Positions 9,438 through 17,735 of a stretch of DNA of 64,000 nucleotides are shown in pieces. Under the pieces are notes generated by a model. It worked only from the letters and a program-made list of their open reading frames with translations, was not told where the DNA came from and searched no databases. Position numbers and translations under genes: made by a program. The DNA lies in assembly GCA_027452165.1 (NCBI GenBank), contig DAIDGX010000008.1, positions 1-64,000 of the forward strand, in the 5' to 3' direction. The stretch comes from Vulcanimicrobiota bacterium. GTDB taxonomy: Bacteria; Vulcanimicrobiota; Vulcanimicrobiia; Vulcanimicrobiales; Vulcanimicrobiaceae. How positions within the stretch are numbered: the first letter of the stretch is position 1; the number at the start of each line of letters is the position of its first letter.

Positions 9438-9959
9438 GTGAAGCTCTCTCGCGCCCTGCTGCTCATCGTCGTCTTCGGCATCGCGGCGTTCGGCGCGTGG
9501 TATCTCTTCTCGTCGCGCGTTCCTCGCGTCGGCGATCATCTGGTCGTCTATTACACGAAACTCGACGGCACGAGCCTCGGTCGGTGGACGGTAAGCCTGC
9601 GCCCGCAGCAAGCGGGTGAAAGCAACACCGAGCACGTGCATAACACCGTGCTGTATGCGGCCGTGCAAGCGGTTGCCGGCCCGCCGACCGACGTGCCGGC
9701 GATTCGTTTTCCGCCGGGAACGCATGTGCTCGGCGTCAACGTTAACGGATCGACGGCAACGGTCGATCTTTCCAGTAACGTAGCCTCGCAGCGCGGCGGG
9801 TCGTTCGGCGAGAGCGGCGAGTTCAAGGGACTCGTCTTTACGGTCACCGGTGTTCCGTCGATTGACGCCGTGCAGGTGACGGTCGATGGCCATCGCTTGG
9901 TCACGCTCCCGGGGGGTCATCTTGAGCTCGATACGCCGCTTCGCCGCTCGGACTTTTAG
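9438..9959 (+). CDS. GerMN-domain protein, membrane-anchored
   Basis: The 173-aa protein has one N-terminal membrane helix or uncleaved signal (LSRALLLIVVFGIAAFGAWYL) and an extracytoplasmic GerMN domain. TVLYAAVQAVAGPP, then FPPGTHVLGVNVNGSTATVDLSS, then the C-terminal VDAVQVTVDG-like strand fit the family, which is known from GerM and LpqB and linked to peptidoglycan or spore envelope work. The start is GTG at 9438, three bases after the previous stop. The amidase gene downstream overlaps its 3' end, which supports a wall-remodelling operon. Confidence 0.82.
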   Translation: MKLSRALLLIVVFGIAAFGAWYLFSSRVPRVGDHLVVYYTKLDGTSLGRWTVSLRPQQAGESNTEHVHNTVLYAAVQAVAGPPTDVPAIRFPPGTHVLGVNVNGSTATVDLSSNVASQRGGSFGESGEFKGLVFTVTGVPSIDAVQVTVDGHRLVTLPGGHLELDTPLRRSDF

Positions 9960-11901
9960 CCTCGTCGCGTGCGCCATGCTGCTCGCGACGGCGCACGCGT
10001 CGGCGAGCACGGCCACCTACCGTTTCGAGGGCCGCTCCCTAGCGTTCACGCACGTGTCGCACGCGGCCGGCGCCGCTGCGGTCGGGATCGACGATCCTGG
10101 GTTGCGCTCGCTGCTCGATCGGCTTGGCGCCGTGCTCACCTGGCATCCGGGCGAGCGCTACGTGTTGATCACGACCGCTCAGGCCGTGGTGATCAGTTTT
10201 TCGGTCGGCGATCGCAGCTACGACGTCGGTCCGTTGAGTGCCGACGCGAGCTTTGCTCCCTATTTGGTAGGAAGCGAAGTCTATCTGCCGTTTATCGATC
10301 TGATGCACGCGCTCTCGCTTGCTCCAACGCGGATGGGAGTCGATCGTGTGCTGCAGCGCGAGATCACGTCGATCGACGTGCGCGGCTCGGGAGATCAGGC
10401 GATTCTTGTCGCGCGCGGTGCGGGCTCGCTCGAAGCGCGTGTGGTGCGCGATGACGCGCGGCATGTTGAATACGAGTTTGCCGGTTTCGGATCGACGCTT
10501 GCGGGAACGCGTCCGGTCGGTAGCGGAGGCATTCGCTCGCTCTCGGTGCACGTCGCGGGTAGCGCGGCTAAGCCGGACACGTTTGTAACGCTCGAACTTG
10601 CGCCGGGCGCGCGTCACGACGCGCCGCATAGCAACAACGGCGATTTCGAGGTCGCGTTCGGGGGCGGCGGAAGTGCGCCGCCGCTACTCGCGAACGAAGG
10701 TAGCGCACCGACGATCGCCGAGGCCCCCGTGGCCGGGCCGCCCTTGGCGGCTTCGCAGCAGATCGCATCGCCCGTCTATCCGGGCGGCGAGCCGAGCGCA
10801 TCGCCACTGCCGGTGCCTTCCGGTGCAAACGCGGCGCAGGGCCCCGCGACGGTCGGTGCCGTGAGCGCGCAGAACACGAGCAACGGCGCGATGGTGACGA
10901 TTCCGGTGGCCGGCAACGCACAGTTCGCATGGCATCGCTTGCGTGCGCCCGACAATCGCTTTTGGATCGACATCTCGAATGCCAATCTTTCCGGCGGTCC
11001 GGTCGATCAAACCGAGGCCGATCCGCTGATCTCGATGCGCGTGCGTCAGAACGATCCGCAGACGGTTCGCGTCGCCCTCTCGCTCGTTGGAGCGCAGAGC
11101 ATCATCGTCACCCCGTCGGCGACCGGAATCACGATCGCCATCGGCAACGAGCAAGTCGCCGATGCGCCGCGGTTTGGGTCAGGTAGCGTCGGTACGCTTG
11201 TCTCGTCGAACGAGCCGCAGCCGCTCGTGACGCCCGTGCCGGCCGATATGTACGGCGAGAATGGTTCGGCGCAGGATTCGTCGTGGAAGTTCGGCGGAGG
11301 CAGCACCTACGTCCCGACCAATCCTCGCTTGATCGTGATCGATCCGGGCCATGGCGGGAGCGATCCCGGATCGGAACGCAACGGCGTTACCGAAGCCTCG
11401 CTCACGCTCGACATGGCCAAACGTTTGCAGGGGATCCTCGTGGCCCGCGGCTGGCAGGTGAAGATGACGCGCGAGACCGACGTGGATGTCTATCGGCCCA
11501 ACGACAGCGCCCACGACGAACTCCAGGCGCGCGATAACATCGCCAATGCATCCGGCGGGCTGCTGCTCGTGAGCATCCACGTGAACGCCTTTATCAACAG
11601 CGGCCCGTCAGGCACGACCACATACTACTCGAAACCGATCGACGTGCCGCTCGCGCAAACTGTCCAGAACGAACTCGCATCCACCCTCGGAACCAAGAAT
11701 GACGGCATCATCAAGAGCAAACTCTACGTGACGCTCCACGCGCACATGCCTGCGATCTTGATCGAGACCGCGTTTATTTCAAATCCCGACGACTTTGCTA
11801 AACTCACGTCACCCGACTGGCGTCAGAAGGTGGCGCTCGCGATCGCCGACGGCATCGACCAATACGCGCAACAACATCCGGTGCCGAGTCCCGCCCAGTG
11901 A
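9922..11901 (+). CDS. N-acetylmuramoyl-L-alanine amidase with N-terminal AMIN-like region
   Basis: The 659-aa enzyme cuts the amide between MurNAc and the stem peptide. The C-terminal Amidase_3 domain (about 470-655) holds IDPGHGGSDPGS, TEASLTLDMAK, SIHVNAF and the catalytic Glu in AILIETAFIS. The N-terminal half has a copper-amine-oxidase-N-like stretch and beta-rich AMIN-like segments that would localise it on the wall, joined by a Pro/Ala-rich linker. The TTG at 9922 is chosen: it follows GGGGGG by 5 nt and gives a signal peptide ending at AHASA. The ATG at 9886 would overlap the GerMN gene further and spoil the signal. murI follows with a GTGA overlap. Confidence 0.92.
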   Translation: MSSIRRFAARTFSLVACAMLLATAHASASTATYRFEGRSLAFTHVSHAAGAAAVGIDDPGLRSLLDRLGAVLTWHPGERYVLITTAQAVVISFSVGDRSYDVGPLSADASFAPYLVGSEVYLPFIDLMHALSLAPTRMGVDRVLQREITSIDVRGSGDQAILVARGAGSLEARVVRDDARHVEYEFAGFGSTLAGTRPVGSGGIRSLSVHVAGSAAKPDTFVTLELAPGARHDAPHSNNGDFEVAFGGGGSAPPLLANEGSAPTIAEAPVAGPPLAASQQIASPVYPGGEPSASPLPVPSGANAAQGPATVGAVSAQNTSNGAMVTIPVAGNAQFAWHRLRAPDNRFWIDISNANLSGGPVDQTEADPLISMRVRQNDPQTVRVALSLVGAQSIIVTPSATGITIAIGNEQVADAPRFGSGSVGTLVSSNEPQPLVTPVPADMYGENGSAQDSSWKFGGGSTYVPTNPRLIVIDPGHGGSDPGSERNGVTEASLTLDMAKRLQGILVARGWQVKMTRETDVDVYRPNDSAHDELQARDNIANASGGLLLVSIHVNAFINSGPSGTTTYYSKPIDVPLAQTVQNELASTLGTKNDGIIKSKLYVTLHAHMPAILIETAFISNPDDFAKLTSPDWRQKVALAIADGIDQYAQQHPVPSPAQ

Positions 11902-12677
11902 TCGGCCTCTTCGATTCGGGGCTCGGTGGGTTGACCGTCGTGCGGCGCGTGCGCGAGCGCTTGCCGCGAGCCGATCTGCTCTTTTTCGCCGACCAAGCAC
12001 ACGTGCCATACGGCGAGCGTGCGCCCGATGAGTTGGATCGGCTGATGCGCTCGAATGTGGCATGGCTCGATGCGCGCAACGTCGATGCGATCGTCGTCGC
12101 CTGCAATACGTCGTGCGCAGTCGCCGATGCGTATGGCTGGCCGCAAACGCACGCGGAGATATTCGATTTGATCGACTCGGCGACGATTGCGTTGCAACGC
12201 GCAAGCGCGCGACGCATCGGCGTGGTCGCCACTTCGGCAACGGTTCGCTCGGGCGCCTACGGACGACGCATTCGCAACGCGATCGCGGATGCCGAGGTGT
12301 GGGAGGTGGCCGCACCCGCGCTTGTGCCGCTCGTGGAAGCGGGCCGCATTACGGGCGATGAGCCGCGCGTCGCCGTCGCAGAGGTATGCGCGCAACTGCC
12401 TGACGACCTCGACGCCGTGGTGCTCGCGTGCACGCACTATCCGGTCCTGGCCGAGCATTTCGGCGGCGCGCTCGGAGTTGACGTTTTGCAGATCGATCCG
12501 GCGCTCATTCACGCGGAACGCGTGGCGGCGCTCATCGATCGCGAAGGCGGCGGCGAGGGCTCGGGGACGACCCGCTACGTGACCAACGGCGACGTGGCAC
12601 TCTTCCGGCGCAACGTCGCGAGCATCATGGGCGAGGCGCAGCCCCTAGTCGAAGAGCGCGCGACGCTGGCGTTCTAG
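11898..12677 (+). CDS. murI: Glutamate racemase
   Basis: Makes D-glutamate for peptidoglycan, in the cytosol. [16 protein letters not shown] is the classic N-terminus. The two catalytic cysteines sit in VVACNTSCA and [10 protein letters not shown], and [13 protein letters not shown] is typical. The start GTG at 11898 overlaps the amidase stop as GTGA, so the two are probably translationally coupled. The 3' end overlaps the convergent chemoreceptor gene by 33 nt. Length (259 aa) is normal. Confidence 0.96.
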   Translation: MIGLFDSGLGGLTVVRRVRERLPRADLLFFADQAHVPYGERAPDELDRLMRSNVAWLDARNVDAIVVACNTSCAVADAYGWPQTHAEIFDLIDSATIALQRASARRIGVVATSATVRSGAYGRRIRNAIADAEVWEVAAPALVPLVEAGRITGDEPRVAVAEVCAQLPDDLDAVVLACTHYPVLAEHFGGALGVDVLQIDPALIHAERVAALIDREGGGEGSGTTRYVTNGDVALFRRNVASIMGEAQPLVEERATLAF

Positions 12678-15302
12678 TTCAACGGTGGCTCCAAGGGCTT
12701 CGCGGCTGTCGGCGGCGTGTGACGCGACGAGCTCGGCCATCTGCGAGTAGTCGCCGAACATCGCGTAGGCGCGCGCGGCTTCATCGCCTGCGGCTTCCTG
12801 AGCTTGTTCGAGCGTGCCTTGTGCCGTATCGGCGAAATGTTCGATGCGACCGAAGGCCTCTTGCGCGAGACGTGCCTGCCGTGCGCTCTGTTCGGCCTTG
12901 GAGACGCCGCTTTCGATCGCGACCGCGGCCGATTTTCCGCGTGCTTCGAGATCGCTCAGCACCTTGCGAATGCCGATCGTCGATGATTTGGTCTTGTCGG
13001 CAAGTCCACGAACCTCGCCTGCAACGACGTTAAAGCCCTTACCATGTTCGCCCGCGCGTGCTGCTTCGATGGCGGCGTTGAGCGCGAGCAGGTTGGTCTT
13101 ATCGGAGACCGAGCGCACGAGGTTGATGATCTCGAAGATCTGATGCATCGAACTTGCAAATTTCTCGAGGGCCGTGCGGCTCTGGACCGCCATCGACGAA
13201 AGGACGTTGATCGTGTCGATCAGCGAACTTACCGTATCGCGCATGACGCGAACCTGTGGCGAGACCGCCATGAAACGCTCGGTCAGCGCCTCGAAATCTT
13301 TCGCGAGCGTCTGGTTCGAGGTGCTGAGCGCTTGGGACTGAGCGGCAAGCTTGTTCAGGCTCGCGATTTGCGAACGCGACTGCGTGCCGATCGTATCGCC
13401 GGTGGCTCGTACCGCATTGACCGAGCGGTCCATCGCCTCGACGATGTCGTTCAGCGAGAAAGCGTGGACTGCCGCCTCCGGCGTCGCAAGGTTAAAGCGC
13501 GGGTGCCAGGCGTCGAGGTTGCGATTGAGCAGATGGCGATATACATCGCTCGGAAAGAGCGGCTCCATACGTTCCCATACGAAGCGCGCGGTCTTGACGA
13601 AGGCTTCGCGTTCATCGTCTTGGAGATCGACGATCTCGAGATGCTTGCGTAACTCGGCAATCGCGCCGAGTTCGTCTTCGGCCGCGATGCGACGGTGTAC
13701 CGCGGTCGCTTCGCGGAAGGCTTGCTCGAGGATCTCGCGATCTTCCGGCGGCAGCGAGCGCCAGCGCTCGACGTTCGCAAGCACGATCTGCGTGTTGTAC
13801 GTATGGTTGGTCAGCGTGAGAAAGCGCTGCACTTCGTAGAGCCGCGCTCCGACGATGTTTGCGAGCGGGTTCTCCTGCGCATCGACCTCATGCTGTTGTA
13901 GCGAGCGGTAGACGTCGTTGAAGGCGATGACGCGCGGCGAGGCGCCGAGCGCGTGCATGAGCGCCAGATAGACGACCGAATCTTGGATGCGCACGCGCAT
14001 GCGACGCATATCCTCGGGCCGATGGATGGGGCGCACCGAGTTCGTGAAGTGGCGCATCCCGTTCTCGAAGTATGCGATGCCGTGCAGCCCGAACGACTCG
14101 AAAGATGAGAGAATGTGCGTGCCGAGTGCGCCGTCGAGCAGCGCATGCGCGGCGTTCCGGTTTTTGAAGACGAATGGGAGGTCGAGCAGCTGGGCGAGCG
14201 GCAAAAGCGCGCCCGCAACGAACGTGGTGACGCTCACCATGTCGAGTTCGCCGGAGCGCACGCGCAAGAGCGCCTCTTGTTCGCTGCCGCCGGTAAACGG
14301 AATCTCGAGCTCCAGGCGGATGCGGCCCTTTGAAAGTTCGAGCGCGCGCTGGGCGACGTGCTCCCATGCGCGCGAGGGAGGGTAGCCGGGCGGAAGGAGC
14401 GTCGCGACCTTGATCGTCGTATGCTCGGCGACCGGTGCTTGGGTGCGCGCACGAGAGATGTAGGCGATTTCGGCGCCATAGTAAGCCAGACGCTGCGTTG
14501 CAAACGCCGATTCCAGCGCTTCGCGCCCCTGCGATGCGGCGACACTCGCGAGCGCGTCGGTCTCTTTGCGCATCTGGGCGGCGGCGTTGGAGTGTTCGCG
14601 CCCGGTCACGACCGCGCGGTCGATGCCAACCGAGAGGTCGGCCGCGAGTTCGGCGATCTCGGAGAGCGAGAGTCGTGCCATCTCGGCAAGCGGAGCGGAC
14701 TCCGCGGAGCGTTCGGCGTTGGCGCGTACGGCGCGGATGGTCGCTTCGGCCTCGCGTTGGATCTCGGTGACCAGGTTCTTGATCGTCGACGTGGAGTCGC
14801 TCGTCGTCTTGGCAAGGCGGCCCACCTCGCCGGCGACGACTCCGAAGCCCAGGCCGTGACGACCCGCACGCGCGGCTTCGATCGCGGCATTGAGGGCGAG
14901 CAACTGCGTTTCGTCGGAGACGTCCTCGACGAACTCGGTCATGCGCCCGATTTCGCTCATAAGGCGCCCGAAGTCGTCCATGGCATCGGCCGTACCGGCC
15001 GAGAGTTCGGCGAGTTGCTGGACCGAGGTGAGCAGCAATTCGATCACTTCGAACGAGTCGCCAAGATCGGCGGCGGCGGTGCGGGCCGCGGCCTGTGCGC
15101 TATGCAGGCGCTCCGCGGTTTCGCGCGATGCGACGGCAAGGGTATCGGCCGTATCGGAGAGCGCCACCATCAGGGTGGTCTGCTCTTGCGCCGTAGCGGC
15201 GATCGCTTCCGATGCGTGGCGCACCGCCTCGACCGCTGCCGAGATGCTCGCGTTGAAACGGTCGAATTGCGCATCGTGTTGATGCGCGACACCCCAAGCC
15301 AT
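12645..15302 (-). CDS. Soluble chemoreceptor with MCP-DctP-MCP architecture
   Basis: The 885-aa protein joins three parts. Residues about 25-285 are a first MCP signalling region, with its tip at 130-165 ([20 protein letters not shown]). Residues about 295-600 are a TRAP-type DctP solute-binding domain: [16 protein letters not shown], then [20 protein letters not shown], then [13 protein letters not shown]. Residues about 615-885 are a second MCP region, tip at 733-770 ([20 protein letters not shown]). No signal peptide or membrane helix is visible, so the binding domain should face the cytosol, unlike ordinary periplasmic DctP. The ATG at 15302 is chosen because residues from the earlier ATG (15440) are only the antisense of the response-regulator gene. 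It is divergent from that gene by 51 nt. No TRAP permease genes (DctQM) lie in the window. Confidence 0.92.
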   Translation of the reverse strand: MAWGVAHQHDAQFDRFNASISAAVEAVRHASEAIAATAQEQTTLMVALSDTADTLAVASRETAERLHSAQAAARTAAADLGDSFEVIELLLTSVQQLAELSAGTADAMDDFGRLMSEIGRMTEFVEDVSDETQLLALNAAIEAARAGRHGLGFGVVAGEVGRLAKTTSDSTSTIKNLVTEIQREAEATIRAVRANAERSAESAPLAEMARLSLSEIAELAADLSVGIDRAVVTGREHSNAAAQMRKETDALASVAASQGREALESAFATQRLAYYGAEIAYISRARTQAPVAEHTTIKVATLLPPGYPPSRAWEHVAQRALELSKGRIRLELEIPFTGGSEQEALLRVRSGELDMVSVTTFVAGALLPLAQLLDLPFVFKNRNAAHALLDGALGTHILSSFESFGLHGIAYFENGMRHFTNSVRPIHRPEDMRRMRVRIQDSVVYLALMHALGASPRVIAFNDVYRSLQQHEVDAQENPLANIVGARLYEVQRFLTLTNHTYNTQIVLANVERWRSLPPEDREILEQAFREATAVHRRIAAEDELGAIAELRKHLEIVDLQDDEREAFVKTARFVWERMEPLFPSDVYRHLLNRNLDAWHPRFNLATPEAAVHAFSLNDIVEAMDRSVNAVRATGDTIGTQSRSQIASLNKLAAQSQALSTSNQTLAKDFEALTERFMAVSPQVRVMRDTVSSLIDTINVLSSMAVQSRTALEKFASSMHQIFEIINLVRSVSDKTNLLALNAAIEAARAGEHGKGFNVVAGEVRGLADKTKSSTIGIRKVLSDLEARGKSAAVAIESGVSKAEQSARQARLAQEAFGRIEHFADTAQGTLEQAQEAAGDEAARAYAMFGDYSQMAELVASHAADSREALGATVELERQRRALFD

Positions 15303-15353
15303 GTCTTCGCGTACTACGGGTGGCCTCCGAGGGTTCCTGCCGTCCCGTTCGTA

Positions 15354-16034
15354 ATGGCCTCTCCGGTGCGACTCCTGATCGTTGAAGACGACGAACGGCT
15401 CGCCGACGCGCTGCGTCGCGGCCTCACCGACGAGGGCCATGTGGTCGATTGTGCCGGCGACGGTATGCTCGCGCGCGACCTAGCACTCGATGACGCCTAC
15501 GATGCGATCGTGCTCGATCTGAACCTCCCGCGCGCCGACGGCCTCTCGGTGTTGCGCGCGGTGCGCGCGGCGGGTATCGCCACGCCGATCGTGATCGCAA
15601 CCTCCCGCGACGAGACCGAAGACGTGGTTGCCGGCCTCGACGCCGGCGCGGACGACTACGTGCGTAAGCCATTTGCCCTGCGCGAACTGCTGGCGCGACT
15701 GCGCTCGGTCACGCGCCGTGAGGCGCCGCCCGCCTCGACGCAACTGACGGTTGGGAACCTGAGGTTCGATCTCGCTACGCGTCAGGTGCGCCGCGGCACC
15801 CGCATCGTGCAGTTGACGGCACGCGAGCTTGCGTTTTTGGAATACTTCATGCGCAATGTGGGGATCGTCCTCACGCGCCCGATGATCGAGACGGCGCTTT
15901 GGGATCGCACGAGTGAAACCACCTCGAACGTCGTCGATGTGTACGTTCGACGCTTGCGTGTAAAGATTGATGCCGTGGGCGAGTCGCCGCTCTTTCATAC
16001 GGTGCGCGGCATCGGCTATCGGATGGGCCCGTGA
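15354..16034 (+). CDS. OmpR-family response regulator
   Basis: The 226-aa regulator has a receiver domain (about 5-118) with the acidic pair in IVEDDERL, the phospho-acceptor Asp in [14 protein letters not shown] and Lys in [12 protein letters not shown] winged-helix DNA-binding domain follows (about 130-225; [38 protein letters not shown]). The ATG at 15354 is the first that gives the normal N-terminus. The kinase gene follows with a GTGA overlap. The pair lies upstream of the PepSY and RND genes, so it probably controls them. Confidence 0.95.
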   Translation: MASPVRLLIVEDDERLADALRRGLTDEGHVVDCAGDGMLARDLALDDAYDAIVLDLNLPRADGLSVLRAVRAAGIATPIVIATSRDETEDVVAGLDAGADDYVRKPFALRELLARLRSVTRREAPPASTQLTVGNLRFDLATRQVRRGTRIVQLTARELAFLEYFMRNVGIVLTRPMIETALWDRTSETTSNVVDVYVRRLRVKIDAVGESPLFHTVRGIGYRMGP

Positions 16035-17407
16035 CGCTGCGCGCGCGCTTGGCGTGGTCGTACGGCGTTGCGTTCGCCGTGGCAGTGCTGCTCTTCGCGC
16101 TCGTCTCGCTTGCGTCGATCGACCGAGCCCTGCGCAGTTCGCTCGACGCGCGCCTCTCGACCGCAGCAGAAGCGGTCACGGCGCTTGCCGACGTGCACGC
16201 CGGTGCGATCGTTTTCGACGACGAAGATCGCTTGCAGATGGCCCAGGCGCTCGGCGGCGAGATGGAGGGTGTGGTTTTTGGGGCCGGTGACCGGCCACTC
16301 GTGCAGACGACGAGCCCGTTGCCCAGCGCGGTGATCGTGGCAGCGCGCGATGCTCGTACTGGGCTCGCGCGCGTGCGCTTACGCAGTGGCGTGCACGATT
16401 TGCGGGCGGCCGTCAGCACCGTGGATCGGAACGGCCGGACCTTCGGCGTCATCGTCGTTTGGGAAAGCAGCGACTTCATCGACGAATTCGATCGTGATGC
16501 CGCGATCGTGATGTTGGTTGCCGCGCTTGTGCTCGGCGCGGTCGTCGTGGTGCTCTCGTCGATGGTCGCTCGCCGCGCGCTTGCGCCGCTGGAGCGTTTC
16601 ACCGCGATTGCTACCGAAATCGAAGCCCACGATCTCTCGCGGCGTATCGGTCGCGGGGGTGTTGACGAACTTGGGCGTTTGGGATCGGCCTTCGATCGCA
16701 TGCTCGACCGGCTCGAAGCGGCGTTCGCTCGCCAGCGGCAGTTTACCGCGGATGCGTCGCACGAATTGCGCGCGCCGCTCGCGGTGATGCGAACCGAGAC
16801 CGACGTAGCGCTCGCAAAAGAGCGAAGTGCCGCCGAGTACCGCGCCGCGCTCGAGACGATCGCGGGCGAGGTCGAACGCATCGATACGCTCGTGGGCGCG
16901 CTGCTGGTGGCGGCGCGAGCGGACTCGGCGCGATTGCAGATCGAGCCGGTCGATGCTGGTGAGATTGCTCTGCTCACGGTACAACGCTTTGCGTCCGCCG
17001 CCGCCGCACGCGGCATCGCGATCAAGACCGACGCGGGCGATGAGGCCTTCGTGGAGGGCGATGCGCAGGCGCTCGATCGCGCGCTCGCCGCGATCCTCCA
17101 TAACGCGCTCGACCTCGCGCGTGAGTCGATCAACGTCGAAGTCCGGCGAATCGACGATCGTGTCGAGATCGCGGTGGTCGATGACGGGCCTGGGTTTTCG
17201 GACGAGGCTCTGGCGCACGGGACCGAGCGCTTTTGGCGCGGCGAATCGGCACGGCGGCGCGGCAGCACCGGACTCGGGCTCTCGATTGCCGATGCGATTG
17301 CGCGCGCCCATGGCGGGGCGGTGTATTTGACCAACGTCGCACCACATGGCGCTCGTGTAACGATCATCTTGCGTTCATCTCCGCGTCATCTCGATGGAGC
17401 ACGATAG
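16031..17407 (+). CDS. Membrane sensor histidine kinase
   Basis: The 458-aa kinase has two membrane helices (about 12-32 and 155-180) around a periplasmic sensor loop. A HAMP linker follows, then the H-box FTADASHELRAPLAVM, N-box AAILHNALDLARE, and the ATP-binding glycines VVDDGPGF and GSTGLGLSIADAIARAHGG. It should phosphorylate the regulator encoded just upstream. Start GTG at 16031 overlaps the regulator's TGA. The sensor loop resembles no domain I can name. The architecture is that of metal or antibiotic-responsive kinases such as CusS or QseC, consistent with the RND row downstream. Confidence 0.94.
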   Translation: MTLRARLAWSYGVAFAVAVLLFALVSLASIDRALRSSLDARLSTAAEAVTALADVHAGAIVFDDEDRLQMAQALGGEMEGVVFGAGDRPLVQTTSPLPSAVIVAARDARTGLARVRLRSGVHDLRAAVSTVDRNGRTFGVIVVWESSDFIDEFDRDAAIVMLVAALVLGAVVVVLSSMVARRALAPLERFTAIATEIEAHDLSRRIGRGGVDELGRLGSAFDRMLDRLEAAFARQRQFTADASHELRAPLAVMRTETDVALAKERSAAEYRAALETIAGEVERIDTLVGALLVAARADSARLQIEPVDAGEIALLTVQRFASAAAARGIAIKTDAGDEAFVEGDAQALDRALAAILHNALDLARESINVEVRRIDDRVEIAVVDDGPGFSDEALAHGTERFWRGESARRRGSTGLGLSIADAIARAHGGAVYLTNVAPHGARVTIILRSSPRHLDGAR

Positions 17408-17411
17408 GCTC

Positions 17412-17717
17412 ATGAAACAGATCATGATAATCTCTGCGTTCGCCTTGGCTGCAACGCTGGGCATCGCGTCGGCCGCCACCCCGATGCCGCTCAAAGGCTC
17501 GCAGTACCTTGCCAAAGCAAAGGTCACGCCCGCGAAAGCACGCTCGATCGCGCTCGCCAAAGAGCATGGGACGATCGTCGATCAGGAGCTGGAGATGGAA
17601 GGCGGTCGCCTGCGCTACAGCTTCGACGTGAAGGTCGGCACGATCGTGCACGAAGTCGGCGTGGACGCGCTGAACGGAAAGATCGTGGAAGACTCCATCG
17701 ATCGCGATAACGACTAG
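17412..17717 (+). CDS. Exported PepSY-domain protein
   Basis: The 101-aa product has a signal peptide (MKQIMIISAFALAATLGIA) and one PepSY domain: VTPAKARSIALAKEHGTIVD, then YSFDVKVGTIVHEVGVDALNGKIVED. PepSY proteins in two-component loci are thought to tune the kinase or envelope proteases in the periplasm. ATG at 17412 is preferred over 17394 because it gives a clean signal and falls just after the kinase stop. It is the third gene of a regulator-kinase-PepSY set. Confidence 0.87.
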   Translation: MKQIMIISAFALAATLGIASAATPMPLKGSQYLAKAKVTPAKARSIALAKEHGTIVDQELEMEGGRLRYSFDVKVGTIVHEVGVDALNGKIVEDSIDRDND

Positions 17718-17722
17718 CTGCG

Positions 17723-17728
17723 AAGAGG
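17723..17728 (+). promoter_or_regulatory. Ribosome binding site that points to a CTG start for the RND gene
   Basis: AAGAGG lies 7 nt before CTG at 17736. No ATG, GTG or TTG exists in frame between the PepSY stop (17715-17717) and GTG 17787. Starting at 17787 would cut off the conserved first part of membrane helix 1. Confidence 0.6.
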
Positions 17729-17735
17729 TCGTATC

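Noticed and set aside
14358-15353. Long upstream extension of the response regulator frame
   Set aside because: It is antisense to the chemoreceptor; the receiver domain begins at ATG 15354.
15303-15440. N-terminal extension of the MCP-DctP-MCP protein
   Set aside because: Those 46 residues are antisense to the start of the response-regulator gene and have no family similarity.
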